23,662 nt of DNA from an uncultured Eggerthella sp. (GTDB taxonomy: Bacteria; Actinomycetota; Coriobacteriia; Coriobacteriales; Eggerthellaceae). A model generated the notes under the pieces. It was not told where the DNA came from and ran no database searches. It worked only from the letters and a program-made list of their open reading frames with translations. The stretch's first letter is position 1. Each line of letters opens with the position of its first letter. The DNA lies in assembly GCA_900542065.1 (NCBI GenBank), contig UQLU01000015.1, positions 1 to 23,662 on the forward strand. Reading direction: 5' to 3'. Both the position numbers and the translations under genes were made by a program. Positions 21,538-23,662 of the stretch are shown here, in pieces.

Positions 21538-22830
21538 CTACATCCACCCTAATACGCAGAAGCGGACTACTAAGTATGCACAAGCAATTGCGGTAAACAG
21601 GATCATCAGCGGGAAGCCGATCTTGGTGTATTCCATAAAGGTAATGGGGTAGCCGTATTTACCAGAAATACCAGCTAATACAACGTTTGCAGAAGCACCG
21701 ATCAACGTACCGATACCACCGATGCAAGCACCGAGTGAAATTGCCCACCAGTAAGGCATAACGTCAAGGCCTGCTGCTTCCATGGTTTGAACAATAGGAA
21801 TAAGAGTTGCAACCAATGGAATGTTGTCCAGGAAGGACGAAATAATAGCGGATGCCCATACCATAATCATGATAGTCAGGAACAGATCGCCGCCTGTAGC
21901 ATCAATCAAAGCGTTAGCAAGCATTTCGATAACGCCTGTTTCTGCCAAGCCACCTACAACTACGAAGAGGCCAGCGAAGAAGCCGATAGTAGACCATTCA
22001 ACGTCCAGCAGAACTTCTTCAACCTCAGCACGGCTTAAAAGCAGCATAATAGCGGCTGCTGCTAAAGCTACAACGCTCGGTTCGATGTGCACAGCACCAT
22101 GAAGAACAAAAGCAACTGCAGTAACAAGAGTCATAACAACACTCTTAGTAAAGAGCGACTTGCTCTTAATAGCTTCGTGGGCATGAAGCGTCATGATGGA
22201 TGCCTGCTTATCTTCAGCAACGCCCATCTTTCTACCATAAATAAAGTAGAAGCAAATCATTGCAGCAATTAGAATGAGAAGAACTGCAGGGCCGTCATAC
22301 ATCAAGAAATCGAAGAAGGTAAGGCCAGTTGCAGAACCAATCATGATGTTTGGCGGGTCACCAATAAGCGTTGCGGTACCACCAACGTTTGAAGCAATGA
22401 TCTCAACAATGAAGAAGGGCACTGGGCTGATTTCGAGCATTTTGCAAACCGTGAACGTTACAGGGCCGATCAAAAGAACGGTCGTTACGTTGTCTAAGAA
22501 TGCAGATAGAACAGCAGTGATTAAACAGAACAACACCATAATCAACCAAGGGTTGCCCTTAGCGACTTTTGCTGCGCGGATGGCTAAGTATTCGAATATG
22601 CCTGAATTCTTTACTACAGCAACAAAAATCATCATACCTACCAAAACACCTAAAGTGCCAAAGTCGATATGACTTACACCTGTATCAAACGTAATGATAC
22701 CGGCAAGAATGAGCGCAACAGCACCTGCAAGCGCCGCTGTCGTACGATGAACCTTTTCGGAAATGATAAGGATCATGACGATCAGGAAGATGACGATTGA
22801 GATGATTTGCGCTGTGGTTAAGGCGATCAT
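21538..22830 (-). CDS. ArsB/NhaD-type ion permease (paralogue 2)
   Basis: A 430-residue protein that aligns with paralogue 1 over the whole length almost without gaps; I judge about 70-75% identical residues by eye. Motifs SAFLDNVTTVLLIGPV, GDPPNIMIG, SSFLDNIPLVATLIPI and GTLIGASANVV are conserved. Differences cluster in the loop after helix 6 (SATGLTFFDFLMYD; KMGVAEDKQASIMT) and at the ends. The ATG at 22828-22830 is preceded by AAAGGGAG. DNA of the two copies differs at many silent sites, so the duplication is old and both are under selection. They may differ in regulation or substrate. The upstream palindrome it shares with paralogue 1 hints at a common regulator. Confidence 0.92.
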   Translation of the reverse strand: MIALTTAQIISIVIFLIVMILIISEKVHRTTAALAGAVALILAGIITFDTGVSHIDFGTLGVLVGMMIFVAVVKNSGIFEYLAIRAAKVAKGNPWLIMVLFCLITAVLSAFLDNVTTVLLIGPVTFTVCKMLEISPVPFFIVEIIASNVGGTATLIGDPPNIMIGSATGLTFFDFLMYDGPAVLLILIAAMICFYFIYGRKMGVAEDKQASIMTLHAHEAIKSKSLFTKSVVMTLVTAVAFVLHGAVHIEPSVVALAAAAIMLLLSRAEVEEVLLDVEWSTIGFFAGLFVVVGGLAETGVIEMLANALIDATGGDLFLTIMIMVWASAIISSFLDNIPLVATLIPIVQTMEAAGLDVMPYWWAISLGACIGGIGTLIGASANVVLAGISGKYGYPITFMEYTKIGFPLMILFTAIACAYLVVRFCVLGWM

Positions 22831-23598
22831 TTCGTACTGCTCCCTTTCTAACTAATTAATGGACAGATGCGATTTGTCGTCTTAGGTGAAAAAGGATGTT
22901 TCCTTGAATGCGATAAGCCATCCGTAAAGCCCGCTTTCAAAAAAGCAAAACCCTCCCACACACAAAGCAATAAGGAAAAAGGTACGTGAGATGAACGCGT
23001 TCGTCAAGAAAAAGCCTAATCAGAAAACGGCAGAAAAACAGGGATAGTCGGCAAGAAAAATAATTCAATATATGAAAGTAAGACATACATCTATGAAAAA
23101 GATACATAGATGATAACTATCGTGTCCTTTAACCGTCAAAACGAGAGAAATAGCCGTGTTTCCAAACGGTAATAAAGCGAATATAAAACCCACATCTATA
23201 AATCAACAAAAATTCATTTTCTGAAGAAATATCATTTCTATTGGCTATTTATAACATGTTCATTGCGAATTGGTCTATTGAAAGTAGGTATCAGATAATC
23301 GGTGTGTGGTTTTTTGCGCTCTCTTAGTGGTGTGCCCAAGGGGGGTCATACCAGTAAGGCAAAAAGCTACAGATAAAAAGGGACCATCTTTTCAGAAAGG
23401 GAGTTAAGGGGATTTCCGTTTGGCTTGGTCTTTATTGCGTGCAAGTAAAGGTAAAGTGAAGCAAAACTCTCCTCAGGAACTCTTTTTCAAACGAGAGACC
23501 AAAAAGTAAACGTGCACAAGCTTTTTGATTGATCGGCGGAAATGATGGTCGATCGTTTTGTGTAACGTGTTTACACGCGAGGAGAGAGGGGCTTAGCA
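22831..23598. other. Non-coding stretch with scattered inverted repeats
   Basis: About 770 bases without a convincing gene on either strand. On the minus strand it includes the permease 2 leader, with a weak hairpin AAGGA-AACA-TCCTT followed by TTT (+ strand 22889-22905). An exact 8-bp inverted repeat CATCTATG/CATAGATG is at 23088-23095 and 23105-23112. The part from about 23160 to 23260 is very AT-rich and may hold promoters. On the plus strand GGTGTG-CCC and GGG-CATACC (23329-23352) can form a hairpin, and CGTGT-TT-ACACG lies near 23567-23578. I recognise no tRNA, known riboswitch or mobile element. Confidence 0.6.
22993..23007 (-). promoter_or_regulatory. Shared palindrome and TTGACG element upstream of permease 2
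   Basis: GAACGCGTTC (22993-23002) is identical to the palindrome at 19130. On the minus strand TTGACG (+ strand 23002-23007) abuts it and overlaps by one base, with the palindrome now on the downstream side of the -35. The best -10 at 17 bases is TACCTT, which is weak. The start codon is about 150 bases further on, so a leader would be long. Confidence 0.45.
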
Positions 23599-23662
23599 AT
23601 GGCTTTGCTAAAGCGCGAATTCGGTGGAATCCAGCCTTGTTGGAAGGTTGGACTCTTCCGAA
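23599..23662 (+). CDS. Start of an unidentified gene (partial)
   Basis: GAGAGAGGGG lies seven bases before an ATG at 23599, and the frame stays open to the end of the window (21 codons): MALLKREFGGIQPCWKVGLFR. Nothing in this short piece identifies a family. The ribosome-binding site and the long non-coding stretch before it support a real start. A leader with hairpins may precede it. Confidence 0.5.
   Translation, partial: MALLKREFGGIQPCWKVGLFR

Noticed and set aside
19408..22830. Invertible segment through the inverted permease copies
   Set aside because: The DNA copies differ at many silent sites (about 14 of 48 in a stretch I compared), so long identical tracts for recombination are lacking.
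22889..22905. Attenuator terminator in the permease 2 leader
   Set aside because: The stem AAGGA/TCCTT is only 5 bp with a 3-5 base T-run, too weak to call.

Overview
The window looks like chromosome from a moderately AT-rich actinobacterium, most likely of the class Coriobacteriia (Eggerthella/Cryptobacterium relatives). This rests on the look of the proteins, the class I T-box before pheS, several TTG starts and the fused HisZ-HisG; it is an inference, and no 16S or marker search was possible. Coding density is high, but several spacers carry degenerate short repeats and hairpins.

Layout. 1-315: the end of a sodium-dependent (NSS family) transporter, closed by a perfect palindrome. 376-1645, minus strand: a universal stress protein and a gamma-class carbonic anhydrase-like protein. 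1983-9566: a nearly complete histidine operon in the order hisZG(fused)-hisD-hisC-hisB-hisH-hisA-hisF-hisI. Genes are tightly packed or overlapping except for the spacers before hisA and hisI. No hisE or histidinol-phosphatase gene is present. 9806-13297: a three-gene cassette of a DUF5685-like protein with two aspartate-rich motifs, a J-domain/TPR protein with a cysteine-rich tail, and an Hsp70 that lacks the usual acidic DnaK tail. 13298-14002: four tandem repeats, then a T-box leader with a strong terminator. 14003-17653: pheS and pheT. 17898-18894: a small four-helix membrane protein and a hotdog thioesterase. 19408-22830: two close paralogues of an ArsB/NhaD-type permease in opposite orientation, flanking a SlyD-like FKBP isomerase. 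22831-23598: a non-coding AT-rich stretch. 23599 to the end: the start of an unidentified gene.

How the genes fit together. The his genes cover PRPP+ATP to histidine apart from the HisE and HisN steps. The T-box should couple pheST transcription to uncharged tRNA-Phe. The DUF5685/J/Hsp70 genes probably form a dedicated chaperone system. Its client is unknown, and the DUF5685 protein, whose motifs recall class I isoprenoid synthases, is the obvious candidate.

Most interesting points for follow-up: (a) the DUF5685-J-Hsp70 cassette and the DDxxD-like motif; (b) the leader of the first permease gene, where a good promoter fires straight into an intrinsic terminator, followed by a possible nine-codon ORF and three hairpins; (c) an identical 10-bp palindrome beside a TTGACG element upstream of both permease paralogues; (d) the HisZ-HisG fusion.
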